Assembly (NCBI RefSeq): GCF_000715505.1
Contig: NZ_JHEH01000026.1
Location: forward strand, 1-38,092
DNA from: Thioclava dalianensis
GTDB taxonomy: Bacteria > Pseudomonadota > Alphaproteobacteria > Rhodobacterales > Rhodobacteraceae
Direction of reading: 5' to 3'
DNA length: 38,092 nt
Shown: one piece after another, positions 1 through 9,400 of the stretch
Numbering within the stretch: the stretch's first letter is position 1
Layout: each line of letters opens with the position of its first letter
The notes under the pieces: model-generated
What the model was told of the DNA's origin: nothing
Database searches by the model: none
Seen by the model: only the letters and a program-made list of their open reading frames with translations
Program-made: the position numbers and the translations under genes

Positions 1-310
1 TCTCGCCCTGAACCTGCGCGATGGGGGCCTGCCACAGCCAAACCGGGTCGTAGGATTCGTAGCCGCGCTCTGCCAGACAGGCATCAAGCGCATCATCGCC
101 GGGCCGCAGCATGAAGCGCGGGGTCTGACCCAAGGCGCGATGCCGGGCCTCGGCCTGCGCGATATCGGCCTGCTCCAGAGGCACCGCCAGCGTGGCGCAG
201 CTGACACGCGAGCCGCCGCCCAACCCCTCACGGATATCGAAGCCGCCCGCGTGGTGGATCTTTGCCGCGGGCCACGTCGCATCAATGATCTCGGTCAGGT
301 CTTGGGTCAT
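1..310 (-). CDS. GNAT-like acetyltransferase, N-terminal part (cut by window edge)
   Basis: Leftward reading frame of 103 codons that starts at the ATG ending at 310 and runs off the left edge without a stop. The visible residues begin MTQDLTEIIDATWPAA and include an REGLGGGSRVSCATL stretch, then RFMLRPGDDALDACLAERGY. A segment ending in 'L..RGY' followed by a hydrophobic strand is typical of N-terminal halves of GNAT proteins, but the acetyl-CoA loop would lie outside the window. The start codon overlaps the stop of the gene to its right by four bases (ATGA read leftward), so the two are probably translated together. The family call is inferred from partial sequence; substrate is unknown. 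Confidence 0.6.
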   Translation of the reverse strand, partial: MTQDLTEIIDATWPAAKIHHAGGFDIREGLGGGSRVSCATLAVPLEQADIAQAEARHRALGQTPRFMLRPGDDALDACLAERGYESYDPVWLWQAPIAQVQGE

Positions 311-1035
311 GACGCCTCCGGGAAGGCGGCCTGCACCTCGCCCAATGCGGTCTCGACCTCACTCAAATCGGCGCCGCGCAGCACGAGGTTTGTGCCATAA
401 GCGCCCTGTTTCTCAAACGGATAGGAGCCAATCGACAGTGCGGGATGGCGACCTGCAATCTCGCGCAACACATCAGCAACGCTCGATTCGGGCAGCCGAA
501 CCTCCCAGTTGCGCGTGATCAGTGCAGTCCCTCCGGTGAGACGCGGCAACAGGCCCTCGACCATCGCCTGAAAGATCTTGGGCACCCCCGCCATCACATG
601 CACATTGCCACAGGAAAAGCCCGGCGCGGCCGAGACCGGATTGTCGATCAGCACCGCCCCATCGGGAATGCGCGCCATGCGCAGCCGCGCGGGCGTAAAC
701 TCGGCATCGCGCGCAGCATAATGCGCAGCCAAGATCGCGCGGGCATCGTCGCGCACGTCAAGGCCCACGCCCATCGCCTCAGCCACGGCATCGGCGGTGA
801 TGTCGTCATGGGTGGGGCCAATGCCGCCACTGGTCAACAGATGATCAAACCGCCCCGCAAGATCCTGCACGGCGGCGATGATCCCGGCATGATCATCCGC
901 GATCACCCGGATTTCGCGGCAGTCGATCCCATGCTCTGCCAGCCGCCCCGCGAGGAAATAGGCGTTGCCTTCCCGGGTCCGGCCCGAGAGAATTTCATCT
1001 CCAATGATCAGGATTGCAGCGGTCGGATTGGGCAT
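307..1035 (-). CDS. CinA N-terminal domain protein (MoaB/Mog-like, competence/damage-inducible type)
   Basis: A 242-residue protein beginning MPNPTAAILIIGDEILSGRT. The IIGDEILSGR motif near residues 10-19 and TSGGIGPTHDDITADAV near residues 68-84 are the signature of the MoCF (molybdopterin-binding) fold found at the N terminus of CinA. Full-length CinA is about 400 residues with a C-terminal nicotinamide-mononucleotide deamidase domain; that domain is absent, so this is the short form common in alphaproteobacteria. In some CinA proteins the N-terminal domain has ADP-ribose pyrophosphatase activity, but whether the stand-alone form does is not clear from sequence. A good ribosome site (AAGGAGG) lies 7 bases ahead of the ATG. 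It is divergent from map and its stop overlaps the start of the GNAT-like gene. Confidence 0.88.
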   Translation of the reverse strand: MPNPTAAILIIGDEILSGRTREGNAYFLAGRLAEHGIDCREIRVIADDHAGIIAAVQDLAGRFDHLLTSGGIGPTHDDITADAVAEAMGVGLDVRDDARAILAAHYAARDAEFTPARLRMARIPDGAVLIDNPVSAAPGFSCGNVHVMAGVPKIFQAMVEGLLPRLTGGTALITRNWEVRLPESSVADVLREIAGRHPALSIGSYPFEKQGAYGTNLVLRGADLSEVETALGEVQAAFPEAS

Positions 1036-1152
1036 AGCAGGGCCTCCTTTTCCCTTGGTATAGGGCGCAGTGTGCGAACGGGAAAGGTCGGGTACTGGCC
1101 AAGCGGTGCAATTGTGACTATCTAAAGCGCGAAAGTGTTATGGAGTAGAGCC

Positions 1153-1962
1153 TTGGACGACAGCCACGGCCGTGTCACGAAAGACGGCATCCGCATCTAC
1201 GAGCCCCGCGATTTCGACGGCATGCGTGCCGCATCGCAGGTGACGGCGCAGATTCTCGATGAGGTCGCGGACCTCGTCGTGCCCGGCGTGACGACCGCCG
1301 CGCTTGATGCGTTCATCGAAAAACGTGTTGGCGAAATGGGCGCAACCTCGGCCACCATCGGCTATCGCGGGTATCGCCACGCAAGCTGCATCTCGATCAA
1401 CCATGTGGTCTGCCACGGCATACCCGGCGACAAGCGGCTCAAGGATGGCGATATCGTCAATATCGACGTCACCGTGATCCTGAATGGCTGGTATGGCGAC
1501 AGCTCGCGGATGTATGTCGCAGGCGCGCTGTCGCGCAAGGCCGAGCGGTTGATCCAAGTCACCCATGATTCGCTGATGATCGGGATCGAGCAGGTCAAAC
1601 CCGGCAACACATTTGGCGATATCGGCCATGCGATCCAGAAATTCGTCGAGGGTCACCGGATGTCCGTCGTGCGCGATTTCTGCGGCCATGGTGTGGGCGA
1701 GGTGTTTCACGCGCCGCCCAATGTGCTGCATTACGGGCGGGCAGGCTCCGGCGCGGTGCTCGAAGAGGGCATGATTTTCACGATTGAGCCGATGGTCAAT
1801 CTGGGTCGTCCCGAAACCAAGGTTCTGTCCGATGACTGGACGGCGGTGACGCGCGACAAGTCGCTCAGCGCCCAGTTCGAACATTCGGTGGGGGTGACGG
1901 CAGATGGCGTCGACATCTTCACCACCTCGCCTGCGGGCCGCTTCCATCCGACCTGGCGCTGA
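1153..1962 (+). CDS. map: methionine aminopeptidase, type I
   Basis: Removes the initiator methionine from nascent proteins in the cytoplasm; a two-metal enzyme of the M24 family. Metal ligands of type I Map can be followed in order: Asp in VNIDVTVI, Asp in YGDSSRMY, His in GHGVGEVFH, Glu in FTIEPMV and Glu in AQFEHSVG. The protein is about 269 residues, usual for the family. I place the start at TTG 1153 because GGAG (1142-1145) sits 7 bases upstream; an in-frame GTG at 1135 would add six residues but has no ribosome site. The TTG start is therefore an inference. It is the first gene of a rightward group leading to ispH, with 62 bases between them. Confidence 0.93.
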   Translation: MDDSHGRVTKDGIRIYEPRDFDGMRAASQVTAQILDEVADLVVPGVTTAALDAFIEKRVGEMGATSATIGYRGYRHASCISINHVVCHGIPGDKRLKDGDIVNIDVTVILNGWYGDSSRMYVAGALSRKAERLIQVTHDSLMIGIEQVKPGNTFGDIGHAIQKFVEGHRMSVVRDFCGHGVGEVFHAPPNVLHYGRAGSGAVLEEGMIFTIEPMVNLGRPETKVLSDDWTAVTRDKSLSAQFEHSVGVTADGVDIFTTSPAGRFHPTWR

Positions 1963-2024
1963 GGCGCCCATCCCGGATGCTGCACATTTGCAGCCGCTGG
2001 GGTGACCGACTGAAGGAGAGTGCG

Positions 2025-2972
2025 ATGAAACCTTCCATGACCCTCTACCTCGCCGCCCCGCGCGGATTTTGCGCGGGCGTCGACCGGGCGATCAAGATCG
2101 TCGAGATGGCGCTCGAGAAATGGGGTGCCCCGGTTTATGTGCGCCACGAGATCGTGCATAACAAATTCGTCGTCGACAGCCTGCGTGACAAGGGCGCGGT
2201 CTTCGTCGAAGAGCTTGAGGAATGCCCGACCGACAGGCCGGTGATTTTCTCGGCCCATGGCGTGCCCAAATCTGTGCCCGCCGAGGCCGAACGTCGCGAG
2301 ATGATCTATGTCGATGCGACCTGCCCGCTGGTGAGCAAGGTCCACAAGGAGGCCGAGCGCCATTCCTCCAACGGCCATCAGATGGTGATGATCGGCCATG
2401 CCGGTCACCCGGAGGTGCTGGGCACGATGGGGCAACTGCCCGAGGGGGAGGTTCTGCTCGTCGAGACGGTCGATGACGTAGCCAAGATCACCCCGCGCGA
2501 TCCCGAGCAACTGGCCTTCATCACCCAGACCACGCTTTCGGTCGATGATACCGCCGCGATTGTGGCCGCGCTTCAGGCGCGTTTCCCCGCGATTGTCGGG
2601 CCATCCAAAGAAGACATCTGCTATGCGACGACGAACCGACAGGCCTCGGTCAAGGCGATGGCCGGGCAGATCGACGCGCTGCTGGTGATCGGTGCGCCGA
2701 ACTCGTCCAATTCGCGCCGTCTGGTCGAGGTTGGCAGCGCTGCCGGCTGCGCCTATTCGCAACTGGTGCAACGCGCCGCCGATATCGACTGGCGCGCCAT
2801 TGAAGGTGCGAAAGCGGTCGGCGTCACCGCAGGCGCCAGCGCGCCCGAAGTGCTGATCGACGAGGTGATCGACGCCTTCCGCGCCCGCTATGACCTCACC
2901 GTCGATCAGATCGAGACCGCCCGCGAGGATATCGAATTCAAAGTGCCGCGCATGCTGCGCGAAACCGCCTGA
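2025..2972 (+). CDS. ispH: 4-hydroxy-3-methylbut-2-enyl diphosphate reductase (IspH/LytB)
   Basis: Last step of the MEP isoprenoid pathway: reduces HMBPP to isopentenyl and dimethylallyl diphosphate with a [4Fe-4S] cluster. The three cluster cysteines are visible at C16 ([10 protein letters not shown]), C100 ([12 protein letters not shown]) and C199 ([11 protein letters not shown]), together with the AHGVP and GHAGHPE histidine motifs. The length of 315 residues is normal. The ATG at 2025 has AAGGAGA five bases upstream; an in-frame ATG at 1977 would add 16 residues not seen in the family and lacks a ribosome site. The stop codon overlaps the next ATG by one base (TGATG), so translation of the DUF3429 gene is likely coupled. 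Confidence 0.97.
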   Translation: MKPSMTLYLAAPRGFCAGVDRAIKIVEMALEKWGAPVYVRHEIVHNKFVVDSLRDKGAVFVEELEECPTDRPVIFSAHGVPKSVPAEAERREMIYVDATCPLVSKVHKEAERHSSNGHQMVMIGHAGHPEVLGTMGQLPEGEVLLVETVDDVAKITPRDPEQLAFITQTTLSVDDTAAIVAALQARFPAIVGPSKEDICYATTNRQASVKAMAGQIDALLVIGAPNSSNSRRLVEVGSAAGCAYSQLVQRAADIDWRAIEGAKAVGVTAGASAPEVLIDEVIDAFRARYDLTVDQIETAREDIEFKVPRMLRETA

Positions 2973-3406
2973 TGCGCGCAATCGGGCCGCGCATTCCGGG
3001 TCTGGCGCTGATCCTTGGCGCGGCGGGGCTGATCCCGTTCCTCTGGGGCGTTCTGGTGGTGCAGACCGGCGCGATGGTGCCGCCCGGCATGGCCGATCCG
3101 CGCATTGCCGTGCTGGCCTATGCGCTGATGATCTATTGCTTCATGGCCGGGTGTTTGTGGGGCTTTGCCGCCAAGGGAGAATGGTCGGCGGGCTACGCGA
3201 TCTCGATTGCGCCGATCTTGCTTTTCATCGCGCTGGTGGTGCTTGGCATGCCGATCAACTTCGCGCTTATGATTGGCTTTGTGCTCCTCCTGCCGCTCGA
3301 TTACATCTTTGCACGCAGCGGGCTGGCGCCGGGCTGGTGGATGAAACTGCGCATCGGGCTGACTGCGGTGGTCATAGCATGCCTGATCGCTTTGGTAAGG
3401 ACCTAA
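2972..3406 (+). CDS. DUF3429 family membrane protein
   Basis: A 144-residue, very hydrophobic protein with about five predicted membrane spans (approximately residues 10-30, 45-66, 73-93, 94-113 and 120-141). The arrangement and the phrase PLDYIFARSGLAP match small inner-membrane proteins grouped as DUF3429, which have no established function. Its ATG overlaps the ispH stop by one base, and a GST gene follows after three bases, so it belongs to the ispH-rnhA transcription unit. The family assignment is from recall of the pattern. Confidence 0.75.
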   Translation: MRAIGPRIPGLALILGAAGLIPFLWGVLVVQTGAMVPPGMADPRIAVLAYALMIYCFMAGCLWGFAAKGEWSAGYAISIAPILLFIALVVLGMPINFALMIGFVLLLPLDYIFARSGLAPGWWMKLRIGLTAVVIACLIALVRT

Positions 3407-3409
3407 GGG

Positions 3410-4015
3410 ATGAAGCTCTATTCGATGCCCAGTTCGGGCAACAGCTACAAGGTGCGGCTGCTGCTCGCCCTGCAAGGCCGCGCCTATGAGCGGGTCGATG
3501 TCGAATATGACAGCGAGGCGCTTGCGCAGGCCCATCTGAGCGGCGCGCTGCCCTTCGGCAAAGCCCCTGCGCTGCATCTCGATGACGGGCGGGTTCTCGC
3601 GGAATCGAACGCGATCCTGTGCTATCTCGGCCAAGGCAGCGACTTCACCCCCACCGACAACTTCGCCCAAGCGCAGATGCTGTCATGGATGTTCTGGGAG
3701 CAAAACCAGCATGAAGGCGTGATCGCCGTGCGCGCCGCCCTCTTGCACTACGAACACCGCAAGCCAGAGGCGACGCCACAGCGGCTTGAAGAGCTGCTCA
3801 CCCGCGGCAATGCGCTGCTGCAAGTCATGGAAGACACGCTCAAGGCGCAGACTTGGCTCGCGGGCGAGGCAATCACGCTCGCCGATATCTGCCTCTACGG
3901 CTACACCCACACCGCCGATACGCGCGGCGGCTATGATCTGCGCCCCTACCCGGCGCTTTGTGCATGGCGCGACCGGATCGCGGCGCTGCCCGGATATGTG
4001 GGGCTCGATGGCTGA
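3410..4015 (+). CDS. glutathione S-transferase family protein
   Basis: A 201-residue cytosolic protein with the two-domain GST layout: an N-terminal thioredoxin-like domain (about residues 1-78) and an all-helical C-terminal domain. The N-terminal part contains the S-x-N-S-Y-K-V-R-L-L active-site helix ([14 protein letters not shown]) and the glutathione-binding segment [20 protein letters not shown], in which ESNAI is the conserved Glu-Ser pair. The C-terminal part has the [15 protein letters not shown] folding motif typical of GSTs. The catalytic residue is probably Ser rather than Tyr, but the substrate cannot be inferred. Its last eight bases overlap the start of rnhA. Confidence 0.92.
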   Translation: MKLYSMPSSGNSYKVRLLLALQGRAYERVDVEYDSEALAQAHLSGALPFGKAPALHLDDGRVLAESNAILCYLGQGSDFTPTDNFAQAQMLSWMFWEQNQHEGVIAVRAALLHYEHRKPEATPQRLEELLTRGNALLQVMEDTLKAQTWLAGEAITLADICLYGYTHTADTRGGYDLRPYPALCAWRDRIAALPGYVGLDG

Positions 4016-4472
4016 GATCCATGCATGGACGGATGGCGCCTGCTCGGGCAATCCCGGCCCGGGCGGCTGGGGCGTCGTGATGCGCGCGATGGAGGGGGAA
4101 ACCATCCTCAAGGAGCGCGAGCTGAAAGGCGGCGAGCCCGACACCACCAACAATCGGATGGAGTTGCTGGCCGCGATCAACGCGCTTGAGGCGCTCACCA
4201 AGCCCACCGCCATCACGATCACCACCGATTCGGCCTATGTGAAAAACGGGGTCACGGGCTGGATTCACGGCTGGAAGCGCAATGGCTGGAAGACCTCGAA
4301 CAAGAAGCCGGTGAAGAATGTCGATCTCTGGCAGCGGCTCGACGCCGCACAGCTGCGCCATCAGGTGACGTGGAAATGGATCAAGGGCCATGCTGGCCAT
4401 GCCGAGAACGAGCAGGCCGATGAGCTCGCGCGCGCGGGCATGGCGCCGTTCAAACCCGGCAAGGCGGGATGA
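4008..4472 (+). CDS. rnhA: ribonuclease HI
   Basis: Degrades the RNA strand of RNA:DNA hybrids (R-loops, Okazaki primers). At 154 residues it matches the family length. The catalytic residues are in place: D9 ([12 protein letters not shown]), E52 (NNRMELLA), D74 (TTDSAYV), H128 (KGHAGH) and D138 (NEQADELA), and the basic handle region ([18 protein letters not shown]) that helps substrate binding is present. The start at ATG 4008 lies inside the end of the GST gene, an 8-base overlap that suggests translational coupling; a longer in-frame reading from 3786 is only the GST gene in another frame. The stop overlaps the next gene by four bases (ATGA). Confidence 0.97.
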   Translation: MAEIHAWTDGACSGNPGPGGWGVVMRAMEGETILKERELKGGEPDTTNNRMELLAAINALEALTKPTAITITTDSAYVKNGVTGWIHGWKRNGWKTSNKKPVKNVDLWQRLDAAQLRHQVTWKWIKGHAGHAENEQADELARAGMAPFKPGKAG

Positions 4473-5125
4473 ACGCGCTGCCCGGAACGCTCGGGGAGTA
4501 TCCCCTTGGCAATGCGCTGGATTATGCCTCGGTGCTGGTCTTTGCGCTGACCGGGGCGCTGGTCGCGTCACGCCAGCAGCTGGATCTCGTGGGCTTTGTC
4601 TTTATCGCGGCGCTGACCGCCGTGGGCGGCGGGACGTTGCGCGATCTTTTGCTCGGGCGCGACCCGGTCTTTTGGGTGGGCGATCCGACCTATGTGCTGA
4701 TCGCAGCCGGGGCGGCGGTGGTGGTGTTCTTCACCGCGCATCTGCTGGAAAGCCGCTATCGCGCGCTTTTGTGGCTCGACGCCTGCGCACTGGCCGTCGC
4801 GGTTCCGGCGGGCGTGGCGATCACGTTGGAAATGGGCCATGGCGCCGCGATTGTGCTGATCATGGGCGTGGTCACCGGCACGTTCGGCGGGTTGATGCGC
4901 GATGTGGTTTGCAACGAGGTGCCGCTCGTGCTCAAGCAAGGTGAGCTTTATCTGAGCTGCGCATTTTCCGGCGCGGCCTGCGCCTTGATCGCGGGCGGGT
5001 TTGGCGTGGATCGGTTCTGGAGCCTGATGATCTGCGGCGGCGTGACCTTCGTTTTGCGCGCGGGCTCGCTTCGGTTTGGCTGGCGGTTGCCGGTCTACAA
5101 GCCGCGCCCCCCGCGCAATTTCTGA
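4469..5125 (+). CDS. TRIC-type cation channel family protein (UPF0126/YadS-like)
   Basis: A 218-residue inner-membrane protein with about seven hydrophobic spans made of two repeated halves, each starting with a glycine-rich helix followed by G-G-x-x-[18 protein letters not shown] near residue 50 and [16 protein letters not shown] near residue 135. This duplicated signature identifies the bacterial homologues of trimeric intracellular cation (TRIC) channels, which conduct monovalent cations in vitro; the role in bacteria is not settled. It starts at an ATG overlapping the rnhA stop (ATGA) and ends the rightward run, facing lrgB with 11 bases between the stops. Confidence 0.88.
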   Translation: MNALPGTLGEYPLGNALDYASVLVFALTGALVASRQQLDLVGFVFIAALTAVGGGTLRDLLLGRDPVFWVGDPTYVLIAAGAAVVVFFTAHLLESRYRALLWLDACALAVAVPAGVAITLEMGHGAAIVLIMGVVTGTFGGLMRDVVCNEVPLVLKQGELYLSCAFSGAACALIAGGFGVDRFWSLMICGGVTFVLRAGSLRFGWRLPVYKPRPPRNF

Positions 5126-5136
5126 CCGCCAATCGC

Positions 5137-5850
5137 CTAGAACAGGCTCAGGATCAGCGGCGCGAGAAATGCGGTCAGCACCGCGTTCATCCCCATCCCG
5201 ATCGAGGCGAAGGCCCCGGCGGTCTCATGCACCTGAAACGCCCGCGCAGTACCGATCCCGTGGGCGGCGACACCGACCGCAAGGCCGCGCGCGCGCCAGT
5301 CGCGAAAGCCAAGCAGGTTGAGCATCGGGGTCACCGTGATCGCGCCGATCATGCCTGTGATCAGCACCAGAGCGGCGGTCAGCGACGGCTCCCCGCCAAG
5401 CTCTTGGGAAATCCCAATGGCCACGGGTGCGGTCACCGATTTCGGCGCGAGCGAGGCCAGCAGCACCGGGCCCGCGCCCATCGCCTTTGCAATCGCCAGA
5501 ACAGAGAGGATCGCGGTGGCGGAGCCGACGACCAGCCCCGCCGCAATCGGCAAGATTGCCCGGCGCACCTTGGGCCAGTTGAGATAAAGCGGCACCGCAA
5601 GGCACACCGTCGCCGGGCCGAGCATGAAATGCACGAATTGCGCGCCATCGAAATAGCGCTGATAGGGCGTTCCGGTCGACAGCAGCACGCCCCCGAGGAT
5701 CACCACCGCCACGACGACCGGATTGGCGAACGGATTGCGCCCGCTCAGACGAAACAGCAGATCGCCAATCCAATAGGCCATCAACGTCGCCCAAAGCCAC
5801 AGCAAGGGCTCGGATGACAGGTAGGACCAAAGCTTGAACGGATCAGTCAT
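5137..5850 (-). CDS. LrgB/CidB family membrane protein
   Basis: A 237-residue inner-membrane protein with many hydrophobic spans. Recognisable LrgB segments are GGVLLSTGTPYQRYFDGAQFVHFMLGPATVCLAVPLY (in short pieces: STGTPYQRYF, MLGPATVCLAVPLY), LAPKSVTAPVAIGISQELGG and AHGIGTARAFQ. In Gram-positive bacteria LrgA/LrgB and CidA/CidB modulate murein hydrolase activity, and plant LrgAB homologues transport glycolate; the alphaproteobacterial role is unknown. It starts eight bases inside the 3' end of the lrgA-like gene, so the two are co-translated. Confidence 0.93.
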   Translation of the reverse strand: MTDPFKLWSYLSSEPLLWLWATLMAYWIGDLLFRLSGRNPFANPVVVAVVILGGVLLSTGTPYQRYFDGAQFVHFMLGPATVCLAVPLYLNWPKVRRAILPIAAGLVVGSATAILSVLAIAKAMGAGPVLLASLAPKSVTAPVAIGISQELGGEPSLTAALVLITGMIGAITVTPMLNLLGFRDWRARGLAVGVAAHGIGTARAFQVHETAGAFASIGMGMNAVLTAFLAPLILSLF

Positions 5851-6199
5851 CGGAGGCGCTCCCGGTCAGCTTCGCGACGATGACAAAGGCCGTGGCCCCC
5901 GCCACGATGGCCGCGAGGGTCGAGACGATCAGCGCCACGGCCAGCGCGGGCCCATGCGCGCGCAGCTCATCCAGATGCGCGACGATGCCAACACCGGCTG
6001 GCACGAAGAGAAGCGACAGATGGCTCAGGATGAATTGCGCAACCGGCGTCACGATGCGCCGCACACCCGGCGACAGGCTCAGCGCGACCAGCAAGAACAG
6101 CATCCCCAATACGGGCCCGGGCAGTGGCAACATCAACGCCCGCGAGAGAACCTCTCCGAAGAGTTGAAAGAGCAAGATCAGCGTCAATGCGGGGATCAT
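5843..6199 (-). CDS. LrgA/CidA family membrane protein
   Basis: A 118-residue protein with about four membrane spans and the holin-like CidA/LrgA pattern: LLFQLFGEVLSR, then LPLPGPVLGMLFLL, then LLFVPAGVGIVAHLDEL. The start is the ATG ending at 6199 because a perfect AGGAGG stands five bases upstream; the longer in-frame reading up to 6409 has no such site and codes for an unlikely Arg/Pro-rich leader. It probably works with the LrgB partner it overlaps. The 295-base spacer to smc would hold its promoter. Confidence 0.92.
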   Translation of the reverse strand: MIPALTLILLFQLFGEVLSRALMLPLPGPVLGMLFLLVALSLSPGVRRIVTPVAQFILSHLSLLFVPAGVGIVAHLDELRAHGPALAVALIVSTLAAIVAGATAFVIVAKLTGSASDD

Positions 6200-6387
6200 C
6201 GGGGCCTCCTGAACAGGTGCGCCAATCTTAAGACGCCGCGCCGGAAAGCGAAAGCTGCAGATCGGAGGGCGCCGCACGGTTGATTGCTGTGGCGCAGGGC
6301 TGCGTCTATCGGGCGTGAGCCTGCGATTGTGCGGCTGGCGCATCACAGGAAAACCCGCGGGCGAGCGGCGGCAAATCGCCAATATCT

Positions 6388-6396
6388 TGTGGATAA
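6388..6396 (-). promoter_or_regulatory. candidate DnaA box upstream of smc
   Basis: The plus strand reads TGTGGATAA, the exact complement of the strong DnaA box TTATCCACA. It lies in the lrgA/smc spacer (6200-6494), about 35 bases ahead of a candidate smc -35 element. A single box is not an origin; it could be a chance match or a DnaA regulatory site. The rest of the spacer shows no convincing gene. Confidence 0.4.
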
Positions 6397-6430
6397 GCGC
6401 CAATCCCACCCGATATGCGGTGCGTTTTGG

Positions 6431-6459
6431 TTGACTTGGGGCGGCAGGCTACGGAAACT
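6431..6459 (+). promoter_or_regulatory. candidate smc promoter
   Basis: TTGACT at 6431-6436 (5 of 6 to the sigma-70 -35 consensus), a 17-base spacer, then GAAACT at 6454-6459 (weak -10). A transcript would start near 6466, leaving a leader of about 29 bases with AAAGGG ahead of the TTG start. A GANTC site (6476-6480) lies in the leader. Confidence 0.4.
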
Positions 6460-6494
6460 TTCCCCCTCTGTTACAGATTCGAAAGGGCTGGCAT

Positions 6495-9400
6495 TTGCGC
6501 TTCTCCCGTCTCCGCCTCAACGGTTTCAAGAGCTTCGTGGACCCCACCGATCTGGTGATCCATGACGGGCTCACCGGGGTGGTCGGGCCCAATGGCTGCG
6601 GCAAGTCCAACCTGCTCGAAGCGCTGCGCTGGGTGATGGGCGAGAACCGCCCCTCCGCGATGCGCGGCGGTGGCATGGAAGACGTGATTTTCGCCGGGGC
6701 GTCGTCGCGCGGGGCACGCAATTTCGCAGAAGTCTCTTTGCAGATCGACAATACCGAGCGGCTGGCGCCCTCTGGTTTCAACGACAGCGATGGGCTTGAG
6801 ATCATCCGCCGGATCACCCGCGATGCGGGCTCTGCCTATAAGGTGAACAGTAAGGATGTGCGGGCGCGCGACGTGCAGATGCTGTTTGCCGATGCCTCGA
6901 CCGGGGCGCATTCGCCCGCGCTCGTGCGGCAGGGCCAGATTTCCGAGCTGATCAACGCCAAGCCGAAGGCGCGGCGGCGCATCCTCGAAGAAGCCGCCGG
7001 GATCTCGGGCCTGTATCAGCGACGCCACGAGGCCGAGCTCAAGCTCAACGGGGCCGAGCAGAACCTGACGCGGGTCGATGACGTGATCGAACAGCTAGCA
7101 GCCCAACTTGCCCAGCTGGCGCGTCAGGCCCGGCAGGCCGCGCGTTACCGCACCATCGGCGACGATCTGCGCCGCGCCGAAGGGATGCTGCTGTTTCGTC
7201 GCTGGCGCGAGGCCGATATGGCCCGCGAGACCGCCCAAAGCGCGCATCGCGAGCAGGTCACGAATGCGGCCTCCGCCGAACGCACCGCGCGCGAGGCCGA
7301 ACGCACCCGCGCCGCCCATGAAGAGGCTTTGCCACCGCTGCGCGAAGAAGAAGCCATTGCTGCCGCAATCCTTCAGCGGATCGTGGTCGAGCGCGATGCG
7401 CTGAGCGATCAAGAAGCGCAGGCACGTGCCCGGATCGCCACCTTGCAGGGCCGGGTGGAGCAGTTGAACCGCGACATGGAGCGCGAGGCCGGGCTCAACC
7501 GCGATGCGGGCGAGACGATCTCGCGGCTCGAATGGGAGCAGGGTCAGATTGCCAAGGCCTCGGAAGGCCATGACGACAAGCTGGCGCGCGCCGCCGATGA
7601 CGCGCATGAGGCCGCGACGATCCTGCAAGATCGCGAGGCCCGCCTGACCGAGCTGACCGAAGATGTGGCCCGCCTCGCCGCCCGGCACCAATCGGCCCAG
7701 CGGCTGGTCAGCGACAACCGCGCCACGGCGGAAAAATCCGAAGCCGCCGCCACCCAAGCCAAGCAGGCTGCGGCTGCCGCGCAGGCGGCGCTTGAGAAAT
7801 CGACCGGGGAGTTCACCGCCGCCGAGGCCGCGCAGAACGAGGCACAGGCCGCCGCCGAGGCTGCCGAAGAGGCGCTGGCCGCCGCAGACGATGCGCGCGC
7901 CGATCTGCAATCGCGCGAAAGCGCCGCCCGCGCGGCCCGTTCGGAGGCCGAGGGCGAGGCAGGTGCGTTGCGCGCAGAGGTGACCACGCTGTCGCGCCTC
8001 GTGGAGCGGGAAAGCTCTGGCGGCACGCAGCTTCTGGACCGCGTGCGTGTCGATAAGGGCTATGAGGCCGCACTCGGGGCCGCTCTTGCCGATGATCTGC
8101 ACGCCCCGGAGGTCTCGGAAGATGCGGCGACCGGCTGGCAGATCTTGCCAAGCTACGGCACCGCGCAGACCCTTCCCGCCGGGGTCGAGCCTTTGTCCGA
8201 TCATGTCACAGTGCCAGAAGTGCTCTTCCGTCGGATTTCCCAGATCGGGCTGGTCTCGGATTGGGATGAAGGCGCACGGCTGCAAGAACAGCTGCGCCCC
8301 GGTCAGCGTCTGGTGTCGACCGATGGCGACCTCTGGCGCTGGGACGGCTATCGCGCGGGCTCCGAGGATGCGCCCACCGCTGCAGCCTTGCGGTTGCAGC
8401 AGCTCAATCGTCTGGTCGAGCTGAAGCGCGATCTGGAGGAGATCACCGCACGGGCCGAAGGCGCGCGGCAGGCCCATGAGATGCTGACCGGGCAATTGGC
8501 CGAGGCCACCCGTGCCGATACCGCCGCACGTGAAGCGCGCCGCGCCGCCGACCGGGGTCTTGCCGAGGCCGGTCGGGCGCTCAGCCGTGCCGAAAGCGAC
8601 CGCTCCATCGCCGGATCCAAGCTGGAAAGCGCCAAGCTTGCCGTTGCGCGTCACGAGGAAGAGGCAGGCGGCGGACGGATGGCTTTGCGCGAGGCCGAGA
8701 ATGCCTTGGCCGCCCTGCCCGATCTGGAGGCCCAGCGCACTCAGGTCGACGCGATCAAGATGACGGTCGAGGCCGCGCGGATGACGATGATGACCAAGCG
8801 GTCCGCGCATGACGAGATTCGGCGCGAGGGCGAGGCCCGGCTGCGCCGCAGGCAGGAGATCACCAAGGAGTTGTCGGGCTGGCGGCACCGGCTTGAGACG
8901 GCAGAGCGGCGCTCCGCAGAGCTGGCCGCGCGCAAGGAGGAAAGCGAAGAGGAGCTGTCCGAGGCGAGCGCGATCCCCGAGACGCTGGCGGAAAAACGCG
9001 CCGAGCTGTCGGAGGACATCGCGAAGGCCGAGGCCCGCAAGACCGAGGCGAGCGAGCGTCTTACCGCCGCCGACGCGGCCCTGCGCGCCGCACAGCTCGC
9101 AGAACGCGACGCCGAGCGGCTGGCCGGTGAGGCCCGCGAGGCCCGCGCCCGCGCCGAGGCCCGCGTCGATGCCGCCCGCGAAACCGTCACCGCCGCCGCC
9201 GAGCGGATCATGGAGGAGACCGAGAGCACGCCGCAGAAACTGCTCGAGCGCCTCGATGTCGATCCCGAGAAGATGCCCGATGCGGAGGCGCTCGATACCG
9301 AGGTCAACCGGCTCAAGCGGCAACGCGAAGCCTTGGGCGCGGTGAACCTACGCGCCGAGGAAGATGCCCGCGAGGTCGAGGTCGAGCATGACGCCTTGGT

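Noticed and set aside
1731-2981. 416-codon minus-strand frame across map and ispH
   Set aside because: Antisense to two well-conserved enzymes with full motifs; no family resemblance in the antisense product.
6284-6565. 93-codon plus-strand frame ahead of smc
   Set aside because: Overlaps the smc start, has no ribosome site and a composition typical of non-coding GC-rich DNA.
7095-9323. 742-codon open frame on the minus strand inside smc
   Set aside because: It is the mirror of a GC-rich, Ala/Glu/Arg-rich coiled coil; composition is Leu/Gly-rich with no recognisable domain and no ribosome site, and smc is complete over it.
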